From an uncultured Lachnospiraceae bacterium (GTDB lineage: Bacteria > Bacillota > Clostridia > Lachnospirales > Lachnospiraceae): DNA of 63,138 nt. The notes under the pieces were generated by a model. It worked only from the letters and a program-made list of their open reading frames with translations. It did no database searches and was not told the DNA's origin. The translations under genes and the position numbers were made by a program. Positions 44,002-52,022 of this stretch are shown here, in pieces. Where the stretch lies: NCBI GenBank assembly GCA_947630925.1, contig CANRJM010000010.1, positions 1-63,138 of the forward strand, read 5' to 3'. Numbering within the stretch: position 1 is the first letter of the stretch; each line of letters starts with the position of its first letter.

Positions 44002-46851
44002 CTACTTTATCTTAACGGTCTTTTTCTTCTTCGCATATCCGTCCTTACTTACTATAACGGTAATCTTATCCTTTTTCTTTAACTTTTGGGACAGTTTCAG
44101 TACGATACTTCCCTTCTTATTCTTTTTCGCAGAATACGTTATCTTCTTAACGGATTTTTTACCTTTACGCAGTATTTTACGATTAATCTGAATCGTTACT
44201 TTACTCTTTTTCAAAGTAGAAATCTTAATCTTCTTTGTTCCCTTTTTCGCTGTAACCTGTAACTTCTTAATCTTTTTCTTTTTCACAGAAGAATTATTCT
44301 GTGGTGTAGACGTGCCGTTTCCACCCGGTGTAGACGTGCCGTTTCCGCCCGGTGCCGGCGTGCTGCTTCCGCCCGGTGCCGGCGTGCTGCTTCCGCCCGG
44401 TGCCGGCGTGCTGCTTCCACCCGGTGCCGGTGTATTGCTTCCGCCCGGTGCCGGTGTTGCGTTTCCACCCGGTGCCGGTGTTGCGTTTCCGCCTGGTGCC
44501 GGCGCTAACCAGCCTGAAAATGTAAAGTTATAAGTTAAAGATGTAATGGTAGTATCTTTTCCATCCACCTGTAAGACAATTCCACCCTCACTTGCTGCCA
44601 AAACCGCATTCGCAACATTACTTGCCAACGGCAGGGCGCTGGTACTCCATTTATTTGGAAGCCCGTTTGCATACTCTCTTGCGCAGGTAAGACCCGATCC
44701 TATATTGGTAAACGTATACTGGCCGTTCACAGTAAGGCTCACATCTGACGTAAATTCTTTAGTAGATGTATTGTCGTTAAAAAATCCAAGATTTTCTATG
44801 ACTCCCCATGTGCCCTGAATGGTCAGGCTTGCACTGTTATTCTCTACAGTCAATTCATGATCCACCCCGTCGGCTGCATTCCATATAGCCTTGCTATAAC
44901 CGGATTCCGCATTTGCAAAATAATCATTTACCCACTGAATCATGCCGGGAATGCCTCCTGGCCTTTTCTCAAGAAACGCTTTGAGACAGTTGTATGTTCC
45001 ATAATAACCATAAATGGCATCATGCGCCGTGCTGACATGGCTGAACCGGTTAAAGAACTGATCCAGTAACGGCTCCCATGTTCCCTTAAATACATCCAGT
45101 CCCGCAATTGCCGTATTCTTCTCAAAATTCTTCTGGCTAAGGCCGCTTAAAGAATTTTCAAAATCCTCCCGGAATCCTTTATTTGTCATCAGATAAGAAT
45201 AAATCAGCACAACCGGATTGTCTGTTCTCTTATCTAACAAACCATAATCCTTATAATTGTCCTCTTTAATGGTATTGGTAAGAGCTTCTCCTGCACCTGA
45301 CACACCGCCAAAGTCCATATCATAGAAGCAAAAACGCCAACGTCCGTCTGCATATGGATTTGTCTCATCCGTATTTGTCGTTTTCCATACGGACCAGTTC
45401 TTGCCCGGCCAGTCCCACTTGTTGTTAATCCATATCTGTACCGCAAAGTAATCCCGCGCAGACTCTGCATCCACCAATTTACAAAAAGCTTCATAATCTT
45501 CCTGCTTGGAAAGATCATTATGACTCTTAAAGAAATCCAATAACTCATGGAAATAGTAGCTTTCATCCTCCTCGCCATCCGGCAGGCTTCCTTCATCTAA
45601 CTCATAACCAAGGGCAAGCGCCTCCGCATCTCCCTTATAAAGAACCACGTCATCTTTTACTACGCCATGTGTCTCTTCAAAATAATTGTCATCATAATCT
45701 TCCTGCAATGCATAGATTCCCCAGTACTCTCCGTTCAGATAGACGACGCAGACACGCGTTCCCTGCGTCTCGCATTTTAAGTCGCGGATCAATGACTGCC
45801 AGTATGCATCGTTGTATTTTCCTAAAAATGCACAATTTCCGCCGTTTCTCAAATTCAGCTTTTTGTACTTGTCAACCGGCTCTCCATTGTCATTCTTTGT
45901 GGAATCCTTAAAAAATGCATATTTGAAATTTTTCTTGCCATAATCTTCTCTGGCATATAAACGGAAACTCTTCTGATAATCAGAACGCGAATAATTGCCC
46001 TGAATACGGATTCCGCAATCCTGCTGCAGCTTCACGGCAGTATTTTCTCCGTTACTCTCAAAATAATCAATGTGCGCTGCGCGCTCCCATGTCTTTCCTT
46101 TCTGCTTATAGTTCGCATCCAATTCCCGCGCTACATCGATGGCATTTTGTGAAGTAATTCTCTTACCGGACGCCAGATATTCTTTTAATGCCTCGTCAAA
46201 AATATTTCCATGTACGTAGATTCCCTTCTCTGCATCAAAAAGGTCGTCATAATTCATGGAAATGGACATAATAGACAAATCCAAACCGGAAGCCTCGCAG
46301 CTTTCTTTAATTCCTGAAATATGATCTGCCATACTTCCTATAAAATAAGAATTTGTCACAACCGCTGAATAATTTCCGGCGCTGTCCATAGCTGCCGCTT
46401 TGATTACCGTAATCTTATCCACATCAGCGTTTGAAGGCATTTTACTGCTAAGTGAATTGTTAAACGTCTGATTCTTACTGTCCCAATCCGCATATGCAGA
46501 ATCAAACTTTGCCGGATCTACTGCTGACAGAACATTCGCATCCTCTTTTCTGTCCGTAATAGTGATTGGTCCCGTATACTGGAATCTCTGCGCATGCTCG
46601 CTGCCCTCACTGCTTGTCGGATTGCTTCCATCCGTCGTATAGTAGATGGTAGTTCCCTCCGCAGCCGTAAGCTCCAACGAAAAACCGGAATCATACACAC
46701 CGCTCTTATGGGAAAATGTTACCTCTTCTACTGTTGCCGCTTCTTCCGCCGCGACAGCCCGGGTAGGCTGGCCGGTTCCAAAAGCCGGCAATACCGCAAC
46801 TGCTGCTGCAAATACAGCAATACAGCCGCCTTTCCATAAAACTTTCTTCAT
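44002..46851 (-). CDS. Secreted CotH-kinase-family protein with Pro/Gly linker and lysine-rich tail
   Basis: 949 residues from the ATG at 46851 (GGAGAG site). Order: signal peptide (about 1-35); a chitobiase/FN3-like domain with TIYYTTDGSNP (about 45-165); CotH kinase domain (about 170-600) including NLRNGGNC, VYLNGEYWGIYALQEDYD and the catalytic-type FYDMDFGG; a domain of about 130 residues shared with the 56.8-58.4 kb protein (about 645-780); seven or so Pro-Ala-Pro-Gly-Gly linker repeats; and a strongly basic C-terminal domain of about 90 residues. CotH proteins are atypical protein kinases, best known from spore coats. The signal peptide and linker place this one outside the cell. Confidence 0.9.
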   Translation of the reverse strand: MKKVLWKGGCIAVFAAAVAVLPAFGTGQPTRAVAAEEAATVEEVTFSHKSGVYDSGFSLELTAAEGTTIYYTTDGSNPTSSEGSEHAQRFQYTGPITITDRKEDANVLSAVDPAKFDSAYADWDSKNQTFNNSLSSKMPSNADVDKITVIKAAAMDSAGNYSAVVTNSYFIGSMADHISGIKESCEASGLDLSIMSISMNYDDLFDAEKGIYVHGNIFDEALKEYLASGKRITSQNAIDVARELDANYKQKGKTWERAAHIDYFESNGENTAVKLQQDCGIRIQGNYSRSDYQKSFRLYAREDYGKKNFKYAFFKDSTKNDNGEPVDKYKKLNLRNGGNCAFLGKYNDAYWQSLIRDLKCETQGTRVCVVYLNGEYWGIYALQEDYDDNYFEETHGVVKDDVVLYKGDAEALALGYELDEGSLPDGEEDESYYFHELLDFFKSHNDLSKQEDYEAFCKLVDAESARDYFAVQIWINNKWDWPGKNWSVWKTTNTDETNPYADGRWRFCFYDMDFGGVSGAGEALTNTIKEDNYKDYGLLDKRTDNPVVLIYSYLMTNKGFREDFENSLSGLSQKNFEKNTAIAGLDVFKGTWEPLLDQFFNRFSHVSTAHDAIYGYYGTYNCLKAFLEKRPGGIPGMIQWVNDYFANAESGYSKAIWNAADGVDHELTVENNSASLTIQGTWGVIENLGFFNDNTSTKEFTSDVSLTVNGQYTFTNIGSGLTCAREYANGLPNKWSTSALPLASNVANAVLAASEGGIVLQVDGKDTTITSLTYNFTFSGWLAPAPGGNATPAPGGNATPAPGGSNTPAPGGSSTPAPGGSSTPAPGGSSTPAPGGNGTSTPGGNGTSTPQNNSSVKKKKIKKLQVTAKKGTKKIKISTLKKSKVTIQINRKILRKGKKSVKKITYSAKKNKKGSIVLKLSQKLKKKDKITVIVSKDGYAKKKKTVKIK
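44290..44512. repeat. 24-bp tandem repeats encoding the CotH linker
   Basis: Eight to nine copies of a 24-bp unit (for example TTCCGCCCGGTGCCGGCGTG), encoding Pro-Ala-Pro-Gly-Gly-x-x-Thr; the last two copies on the tail side read Ser-Thr-Pro. Copies are nearly identical at DNA level, which favours slippage or recombination. Confidence 0.85.
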
Positions 46852-46894
46852 CTGCACTCTCCTTCCTTTTTTACAGCATATAATTTGTCTTTAT

Positions 46895-46900
46895 ATTATA
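46895..46900 (-). promoter_or_regulatory. -10 element of the CotH gene
   Basis: Minus strand TATAAT about 44 bases upstream of the start codon. The -35 region is not recognisable, so an activator or another sigma factor may be needed. Confidence 0.4.
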
Positions 46901-46966
46901 CCATATTTTTAAAAAGAATCATACCCTTATTTCCAGACAAAACAGCGTCCGTAAACAATAAAATAA

Positions 46967-46985
46967 GGACAGGCTTATGCTGTCC
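46967..46985 (-). terminator. Possible terminator of the tRNA operon
   Basis: GGACAG (46967-46972) / CTGTCC (46980-46985), followed on the minus strand by TTATTTTATT. It lies about 80 bases past the tRNA-Gln 3' end. The stem is short. Confidence 0.4.
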
Positions 46986-47067
46986 CCATTCCTTTCCAAT
47001 ACACCGGACAAACCATATCCCTATCTGGGATAATGTCATCTATCCGGTCCGTCTCCGTATATTTATA

Positions 47068-47139
47068 CTGGGCTAGCGGGATTCGAACCCACGAATGCAG
47101 GAGTCAAAGTCCTGTGCCTTACCGCTTGGCGATAGCCCA
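47068..47139 (-). tRNA. tRNA-Gln (anticodon TTG)
   Basis: Acceptor TGGGCTA/TAGCCCA with discriminator G, anticodon loop CTTTGAC, T-loop TTCGAAT. CCA is not encoded. Last of five tRNA genes transcribed together on the minus strand. Confidence 0.95.
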
Positions 47140-47185
47140 CTGTTGATAAAAAAATCCCTGCTAAAAATAACAAGGACTATCATAA

Positions 47186-47260
47186 GGTGGATACTGGGAT
47201 TCGAACCCAGGGCCTCCAGAGCCACAATCTGGCGCGCTAACCAACTGCGCTATACCCACC
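47186..47260 (-). tRNA. tRNA-His (anticodon GTG)
   Basis: Begins with the extra G-1 typical of tRNA-His (GGTGGGTA paired to TATCCACC); anticodon loop TTGTGGC, T-loop TTCGAAT. CCA is not encoded. Confidence 0.95.
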
Positions 47261-47266
47261 ATAAAG

Positions 47267-47340
47267 CGTGTCAAGAGGGATTCGAACCCCCGACCTACGG
47301 CTTAGAAGGCCGTTGCTCTATCCAGCTGAGCTATTGACAC
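47267..47340 (-). tRNA. tRNA-Arg (anticodon TCT)
   Basis: Acceptor GTGTCAA/TTGACAC, anticodon loop CTTCTAA, T-loop TTCGAAT, discriminator G. It decodes AGA/AGG, overlapping the CCT isoacceptor at 21832. Confidence 0.95.
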
Positions 47341-47347
47341 GTATAAG

Positions 47348-47418
47348 AGCGGGTGATGGGAATCGAACCCACGTATCCAGCTTGGAAGGCTGGTGTTCTA
47401 CCATTGAACTACACCCGC
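47348..47418 (-). tRNA. tRNA-Gly (anticodon TCC)
   Basis: Acceptor GCGGGTG/CACCCGC, anticodon loop CTTCCAA, T-loop TTCGATT, discriminator T. 71 nt, the usual short tRNA-Gly form. Confidence 0.95.
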
Positions 47419-47469
47419 ATAATAGAAGACTGTCATATCTGCCTCTCTCTATTTGATTTACGTCACTAA

Positions 47470-47544
47470 TCGGGGTGACAGGATTCGAACCTGCGACCCC
47501 CTGATCCCAAATCAGGTACTCTAGCCAAGCTGAGCCACACCCCG
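47470..47544 (-). tRNA. tRNA-Pro (anticodon TGG)
   Basis: Acceptor CGGGGTG/CACCCCG, anticodon loop TTTGGGA, T-loop TTCGAAT, discriminator A. First gene of the tRNA operon. Confidence 0.95.
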
Positions 47545-47587
47545 AATCAAAGATTTCCTTAATTTCCCTATCTGCGACGCAAGTAAG

Positions 47588-47616
47588 ATTATATTATAGT
47601 CCCAAACAAATGTCAA
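47588..47616 (-). promoter_or_regulatory. Consensus promoter of the five-tRNA operon
   Basis: Minus strand TTGACA (47611-47616), 17-bp spacer, TATAAT (47588-47593); both hexamers are perfect. The tRNA-Pro 5' end is 43 bases downstream. It lies between the hisC stop and the tRNAs, so the tRNAs are not dependent on hisC read-through. Confidence 0.85.
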
Positions 47617-47643
47617 CACCTTTTTACAACTTTTTTAATCTCC

Positions 47644-48699
47644 CTACTGTATAATCCGCTCCATCTCGCGAATCAATGTTTTCATTTCCTGCTCGGTACC
47701 AATCGAGATACGCAGATAATTTTCAATACGGGGAGAAGAAAAATGGCGCACAAAAATATGCTTCTCCCTCAGTTTATCAAAGATTGTCTGCGCCGCAACC
47801 TTTTCATGCCTGGCAAAAATAAAATTTGCCATCGAATCGCCAAATAGAAACCCCAGGCGTTTTAACTCCTTTTTCGTCCACTCCCTCGTTTCAATGACCT
47901 TTCTGCGTATCTTCTCAAAATACTCCGTATCCCGTATTGCCGCCGCACCAATTTCAACAGACAATCTTGTCATGGGATAACTGTTAAAACTAAAACGCAC
48001 ATCATTCATGGCAGCAATCAGCTCCGGATTTCCCATCGCATGCCCAATACGCATCCCGGCAAGCGAACGGGATTTAGAGTATGTCTGCACAATCAATACA
48101 TTTTCATACCGGTCAATCAGTTTTCGCGCCGACATATTACTAAAATCAATATATGCCTCATCAAGGATAACCACTACATTTTGATTATGTACAATAATAT
48201 CCTCCAACGCCTCTATGCTCTGGCAGATGCCGGTTGGAGCGTTTGGATTTGCGATCACTACGCCGCCATTTTCTTTATAATAATCGCTGCGTACTATCTC
48301 AAAATGTTCATCTAACGGAATCTGCTCATACGGAATCCGAAAAAGCTCCGCCCAAACATCATAAAAAGAATAGGTAATATCCGGAAACAAAATAGGTTTG
48401 TCTGAATGAAAAAAAGTCATAAAAGCAATCGCTAAAACATCATCCGATCCAACACCCACAAATACCTGATCGTTTCGCAGTTTATTATAAGAAGCAATCG
48501 CTTCTACCAGCTTGGCAGAGTTTGGATCCGGATACAACCGCAGCAAACTCTCCGGATAGGCGTCTAAAATCTTACGCACTTCCGGAGACGGCGGATATGG
48601 ATTCTCATTTGTATTTAATTTAATCATATCCGGAAAATCCGGCTGTTCCCCCGGTACATACGGATTTATTTTCCTTATATTATCTTTCCAACTGCCCAT
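47644..48699 (-). CDS. hisC: Histidinol-phosphate aminotransferase
   Basis: 351 residues, class I/II PLP aminotransferase of the HisC type: substrate loop LNTNENPYPPSP, ANPNAPTGI, LDEAYIDF and the PLP lysine in TYSKSRSLAGMRIG. It converts imidazole acetol phosphate to histidinol phosphate. It is isolated from other his genes and lies 37 bases after another aminotransferase gene, so a broader aromatic or histidinol specificity is possible. Confidence 0.9.
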   Translation of the reverse strand: MGSWKDNIRKINPYVPGEQPDFPDMIKLNTNENPYPPSPEVRKILDAYPESLLRLYPDPNSAKLVEAIASYNKLRNDQVFVGVGSDDVLAIAFMTFFHSDKPILFPDITYSFYDVWAELFRIPYEQIPLDEHFEIVRSDYYKENGGVVIANPNAPTGICQSIEALEDIIVHNQNVVVILDEAYIDFSNMSARKLIDRYENVLIVQTYSKSRSLAGMRIGHAMGNPELIAAMNDVRFSFNSYPMTRLSVEIGAAAIRDTEYFEKIRRKVIETREWTKKELKRLGFLFGDSMANFIFARHEKVAAQTIFDKLREKHIFVRHFSSPRIENYLRISIGTEQEMKTLIREMERIIQ

Positions 48700-48736
48700 A
48701 TCGTTCTCCTTTTATTTTTTCTCCATAATCCACCCG

Positions 48737-49933
48737 CTATTTTCCCTTACTGCGATAACACTCCGCAAGTTTTTCAAAGGCCGCAAAGGAACGTTTTATC
48801 ATATCAATATCAACGCAATATGCAATCCGCACATAACCCGGACACATAAAAGAGCTGCCCGGTACGAAAAGCAGTTGAAATTCCTTTGCCTTCGCCACAA
48901 ATGCACTGTCGTCCTCTTCCAACGCCTTTACCCACATATAAAAAGCGCCCTGCGGCTTTGCACATTCAAATCCCAGAGAAATCAACTTGTCATACAATAA
49001 CTTCCGATTTGCATCATATACGGAAAGATCGACTGCTTCCTCTACACATCTTGCTACGGCAAGCTGCTGCAGGGACGGCGCATTGACAAATCCAAGGATT
49101 CTCGTTGCAATCGTTGCTGCATTTACCAGATTCTCAAAATCCTCCGCTTCCTGCGGAATTACCAGATAACCAATTCTCTCCCCCGGAAGCGACAAAGACT
49201 TGCTATAGGAATATCCCACAATGGTATTTGCATAATACTTTGTCAGATACGGCGCTTCCACTCCGTCATAAACAAGTTCCCGATACGGCTCGTCCGCAAG
49301 CAGATAAATTGCCGTGCCAAATTCCCTCTGCTTTTTCTCTAAAATCGCCGCCAGCCGCTGTATTACCTCCTCCGAATAAACAACTCCTGTCGGATTATTC
49401 GGCGTATTTACGATAACGGCTTTTGTCCTCGGCGTCAGTTTTTCTTCGAGTTCAGCCAAATTAGGTTGAAAATCCGGTATACATGGCGAAACCGCAACCA
49501 TCTTTCCATCAAAATTCGCCACATAATGATTATATTCCCCAAAATATGGCGCAAAGGCAATAACCTCATCCCCCGGATCCAAAAGAGTCTTTAAGATAAC
49601 ATTTAAACCGCCTGCCGCGCCAACTGTCATAATAATATTCTTTAAAGAAAACCGTGTCCCAAATTTCTGGTTCAGCGATTTCGCTATTGTATCGCGCACC
49701 TCTTCATGCCCTGCATTATTCATATAACCATGCACATAATTGGAATCCATATCCCGAAGTATGGAAATCATCGCTTCATTAACTGCTTTCGGCGGTTCTA
49801 CGCTCGGATTTCCCAGACTGAAATCATATACATTCTCTTTTCCATAAATCTGCGCCAACCGCTTGCCCTCTTCAAACATCGCACGGGTAACGGAACTTCC
49901 TTCTACATACTGTAACATCTTTTTTGCTATCAT
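48737..49933 (-). CDS. PLP-dependent class I/II aminotransferase (aspartate-aminotransferase-like)
   Basis: 398 residues. Motifs: DFSLGNPSVEPP near the N-terminus, VNTPNNPTGVVYS, LADEPYRELVYDG, the PLP lysine in GYSYSKSLSLPGERIGY, and the carboxylate-binding Arg in CPGYVRIAYC. Similar to the subgroup annotated as aspartate or aromatic aminotransferases in Clostridia. GGGAGG Shine-Dalgarno. First gene of a two-gene operon with hisC. The substrate cannot be fixed from the sequence. Confidence 0.9.
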   Translation of the reverse strand: MIAKKMLQYVEGSSVTRAMFEEGKRLAQIYGKENVYDFSLGNPSVEPPKAVNEAMISILRDMDSNYVHGYMNNAGHEEVRDTIAKSLNQKFGTRFSLKNIIMTVGAAGGLNVILKTLLDPGDEVIAFAPYFGEYNHYVANFDGKMVAVSPCIPDFQPNLAELEEKLTPRTKAVIVNTPNNPTGVVYSEEVIQRLAAILEKKQREFGTAIYLLADEPYRELVYDGVEAPYLTKYYANTIVGYSYSKSLSLPGERIGYLVIPQEAEDFENLVNAATIATRILGFVNAPSLQQLAVARCVEEAVDLSVYDANRKLLYDKLISLGFECAKPQGAFYMWVKALEEDDSAFVAKAKEFQLLFVPGSSFMCPGYVRIAYCVDIDMIKRSFAAFEKLAECYRSKGK

Positions 49934-50000
49934 CTTTTACCTCCCTGTTGTGCCGATGCAACATTTCCAAAATAACCGCTTCCTTTCTCCCACTAAATAC

Positions 50001-50029
50001 AGTATAGGGCAAGAACGCTTCTTTTACAA
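50001..50029 (-). promoter_or_regulatory. Promoter of the aminotransferase-hisC operon
   Basis: Minus strand TTGTAA (50024-50029), 17-bp spacer, TATACT (50001-50006), about 68 bases before the start. No T-box or other leader element is seen. Confidence 0.6.
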
Positions 50030-50090
50030 CTTAAAATCTCAGAATAACGGTTTTTTGTTTAGAAATCCCGCAGATACGGGCTTTGAATGC

Positions 50091-50122
50091 AAGTTTAAGT
50101 TTTTTTAAGTTTAAGTTTTTTT
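50091..50122. repeat. 16-bp tandem duplication upstream of tRNA-Lys
   Basis: AAGTTTAAGTTTTTTT occurs twice in perfect tandem (50091-50106 and 50107-50122), ending 10 bases before the -35 box of tRNA-Lys. It could act as an A/T-rich UP-like element or be a simple slippage product. Confidence 0.8.
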
Positions 50123-50132
50123 AAAAAAGGGC

Positions 50133-50161
50133 TTGCTTTTTTATATTCAATTTGCTATAAT
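50133..50161 (+). promoter_or_regulatory. Promoter of tRNA-Lys
   Basis: TTGCTT (50133-50138), 17-bp spacer, TATAAT (50156-50161), 29 bases before the tRNA. Confidence 0.75.
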
Positions 50162-50190
50162 AGTCCCGTTGTCTGAAAAATACATTATTT

Positions 50191-50263
50191 GCGCGATTAG
50201 CTCAGCTGGCAGAGCACCTGACTCTTAATCAGGGTGTCCAGGGTTCGAACCCCTGATCGCGTA
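50191..50263 (+). tRNA. tRNA-Lys (anticodon CTT)
   Basis: Acceptor GCGCGAT/ATCGCGT (terminal G-U), anticodon loop CTCTTAA, T-loop TTCGAAC, discriminator A. CCA is not encoded. It decodes AAG. Confidence 0.94.
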
Positions 50264-50447
50264 CTAAAAGTCTTTATTTGGCAGTTATCTGTTGGGTAGG
50301 GGCTTTTGTAATCGTACCTAATATCTTCATGCGGGAAAAATCAGGATTTCTGTATTCTTTCCGCTTATTTTTTTGCCATATGGCAGGAAACATTTTCTAT
50401 CCAATACATACTATAATACAATAAGCAAAATGTATTGAGGTGTCTTT

Positions 50448-50618
50448 ATGAACTTTCTCAACCGGTTTCTTCTGACATTCCAGTGTAACCGGCAGTGGAA
50501 CAGAAAAATTTTCTGTTTAAAGCGTTCCTGGAACGAAGTGGCAAGCCTGCTTAATCTTGCATGCGAAAAAAAATGCCGCCCTAACCATCCTGAACACAAC
50601 CCGCGCCATCACAGATAA
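50448..50618 (+). CDS. Small basic Cys-containing protein, 56 residues
   Basis: A compact expression unit: a TATAAT -10 box at 50412-50417, GAGGTG Shine-Dalgarno, ATG at 50448, 56 codons to TAA at 50616-50618, and an intrinsic terminator overlapping the stop (50598-50634). The peptide begins MNFLNRFLLTFQCNRQWNRK, is strongly basic, has four Cys (including a CEKKC motif) and ends in a His/Pro/Arg-rich tail. I recognise no family. The amphipathic N-terminus suggests membrane association or binding to RNA or protein. The unit lies between tRNA-Lys and rplL in a stretch otherwise without genes (50264-50783). Confidence 0.55.
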   Translation: MNFLNRFLLTFQCNRQWNRKIFCLKRSWNEVASLLNLACEKKCRPNHPEHNPRHHR

Positions 50619-50634
50619 TCCTGTTGCGGGTTTT
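50598..50634 (+). terminator. Terminator of the small gene
   Basis: AACCCGC (50598-50604) pairs with GCGGGTT (50626-50632), with inner stem ACAG/CTGT, followed by TTCCCTTTTT. Confidence 0.65.
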
Positions 50635-50640
50635 CCCTTT

Positions 50641-50728
50641 TTGCCGTATTCAGGCAATGTCATAAAAAGGCAACGTCAGTATATTGCCGGTACGCCCGCT
50701 GTATTGGCTGCAACTTCCTATACGGCAA
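50641..50728. other. Nested inverted repeats between two terminators
   Basis: TTGCCGTAT (50641-50649) is perfectly complementary to ATACGGCAA (50720-50728), and inside it GGCAAT (50653-50658) pairs with ATTGCC. No reading frame or promoter is evident. It could be a processed RNA, a 3' element or a decayed mobile element. Confidence 0.35.
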
Positions 50729-50732
50729 AGTA

Positions 50733-50759
50733 AAAAGCGCCGCACGTTGCGGCGCTTTT
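50733..50759 (-). terminator. Terminator of rplJ-rplL
   Basis: Perfect 12-bp stem AAAAGCGCCGCA / TGCGGCGCTTTT with a 3-base loop, T-run on both strands. It lies 25 bases past the rplL stop. Confidence 0.9.
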
Positions 50760-50783
50760 CTGTCTCTTTATGAAAATCATCCA

Positions 50784-51152
50784 TTATTTAAGAGTAACCT
50801 TAGCTCCCTCTGCTTCAAGCTTTGTTTTAATCTCTTCTGCTTCTTCCTTAGCAGCAGCTTCCTTAACAACCTTAGGAGCGCCGTCAACTACTTCTTTAGC
50901 TTCCTTAAGACCTAATCCGGTTACTTCGCGGACAACCTTGATAACCTTAACCTTATTTGGCCCTACTTCCGTAAGTTCTACATCGAACTCATCCTTCTCC
51001 TCTGCAGCATCAGCGCCTGCTGCGCCACCTGCTGCCACAACAACGCCTGCTGCTGCAGATACGCCGAATTCTTCCTCGCAAGCTTTTACTAAATCATTTA
51101 ATTCTAAAACAGTCATGCCTTTAATCGCATCAATAAATTCCTGAGTCGTCAT
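50784..51152 (-). CDS. rplL: Ribosomal protein L7/L12 (bL12)
   Basis: 122 residues. The N-terminal dimerisation helix region ([18 protein letters not shown]), Ala/Gly-rich hinge and C-terminal factor-binding domain ([41 protein letters not shown]) are complete. It forms the flexible stalk of the 50S subunit that recruits elongation factors. 67 bases downstream of rplJ. Confidence 0.98.
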   Translation of the reverse strand: MTTQEFIDAIKGMTVLELNDLVKACEEEFGVSAAAGVVVAAGGAAGADAAEEKDEFDVELTEVGPNKVKVIKVVREVTGLGLKEAKEVVDGAPKVVKEAAAKEEAEEIKTKLEAEGAKVTLK

Positions 51153-51219
51153 TTTAATACCTCCGTAATTTTCTAAAATAATAATAGTTTCGTTTCCATG
51201 TTACAGCGGCAGATAAATA

Positions 51220-51720
51220 CTATGCTTCTGCTACGCTGTCGCCCTTCTCCGCAATCTGGTTAAGAACACGGGCAAGATTTGTAACAGGGGACTGTAAAGA
51301 ACCAAGCAGCTTGGAAATAAGCTCCTCTCTGGAAGGAATACTTGCAAGCGACTTAATTCCATCAACATCATAAAATACGCCTTCTACAACTGCGCCCTTA
51401 AATTCAATCGCTTCGACATCCTTTGCCATCTTGCTCAATATACGAATCGGAGCAGTAGCATCTTCCTTAGAGACAGCAATAGCAGATGGTCCGTCTAACA
51501 GTCCATCTAACTGCGAAAAATCAGTACCTTCAAACGCGCGTTTCATCAGCGTGTTCTTATATACTTTATACTCACATCCCGCTTCCCTAAGCTGTTTACG
51601 AAGCTGTGTATCCTGTTCTACCGTAAGACCGCGGTAATCAACCAATACAACAGTTGCAGCGCCATCGACTTTAGAAGAAATTTCGTCAATGATAGGCTGT
51701 TTTAATTCAATCTTTGCCAT
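51220..51720 (-). CDS. rplJ: Ribosomal protein L10 (uL10)
   Basis: 166 residues from the ATG at 51720 (GGAGAG site), beginning MAKIELKQPIIDEI. The motif VVLVDYRGLTVEQDTQLRKQLRE and the C-terminal L12-binding helix are typical. L10 anchors L7/L12 dimers on the ribosome and, in Firmicutes, represses its own operon through the leader RNA seen upstream. Confidence 0.97.
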   Translation of the reverse strand: MAKIELKQPIIDEISSKVDGAATVVLVDYRGLTVEQDTQLRKQLREAGCEYKVYKNTLMKRAFEGTDFSQLDGLLDGPSAIAVSKEDATAPIRILSKMAKDVEAIEFKGAVVEGVFYDVDGIKSLASIPSREELISKLLGSLQSPVTNLARVLNQIAEKGDSVAEA

Positions 51721-51806
51721 GAGCAAACTCTCCTTTCCTGGGACATACCCATATTTTCCGGGATGATGCATGATCATCCTTTCACTGCACGTAAGCTTTT
51801 TACATA

Positions 51807-51836
51807 GAAAAACCTCTCTGCACGCAAACAGAGAGG
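51807..51836 (-). terminator. Attenuator of the rplJ-rplL leader
   Basis: Minus strand CCTCTCTG / CAGAGAGG hairpin with an 8-base loop, followed by TTTTTCT, located 87 bases before rplJ. Confidence 0.8.
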
Positions 51837-51944
51837 TATAAAATCATCCATAAATTCTATCTCTTCCTCGGTAGGCGGTTGTCCTTATGCCGGTTTGCCG
51901 GCGCCTACTGTCTACGGCAGTGTTGGTCTGCTTTCCACAGAGCC
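51807..51944 (-). ncRNA. Ribosomal protein L10 leader
   Basis: The transcript between the promoter at 51951-51979 and rplJ contains the conserved blocks of the Firmicutes L10 leader: GCCGTAGACAGTAGGCG paired with CCGCCTACCGAGG around a GGCATAAGGACAA loop. It ends in the intrinsic terminator at 51807-51836. Binding of L10(L12)4 to this leader favours termination and so limits rplJL expression (established for Bacillus). Confidence 0.8.
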
Positions 51945-51950
51945 TTTGCT

Positions 51951-51979
51951 AGAATATCATATTCCATGCAACTTGTCAA
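51951..51979 (-). promoter_or_regulatory. Promoter of rplJ-rplL
   Basis: Minus strand TTGACA (51974-51979), 17-bp spacer, TATTCT (51951-51956). It lies just downstream of the GH59 gene; no terminator is seen between them. Confidence 0.8.
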
Positions 51980-52022
51980 CTACTTTTTACACAAACTTAC
52001 TGTGCCTTACTTTTGCATAAAC

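Noticed and set aside
44290..44512. Regular repeats that could be read as a CRISPR array
   Set aside because: Units are coding, contiguous, multiples of three and without unique spacers; no cas gene is in the window.
47268..47456. Plus-strand open frame containing GIRTPDLRLRRP-like peptide
   Set aside because: A well-known artefact of reading through the T-arms of tandem tRNA genes on the opposite strand.
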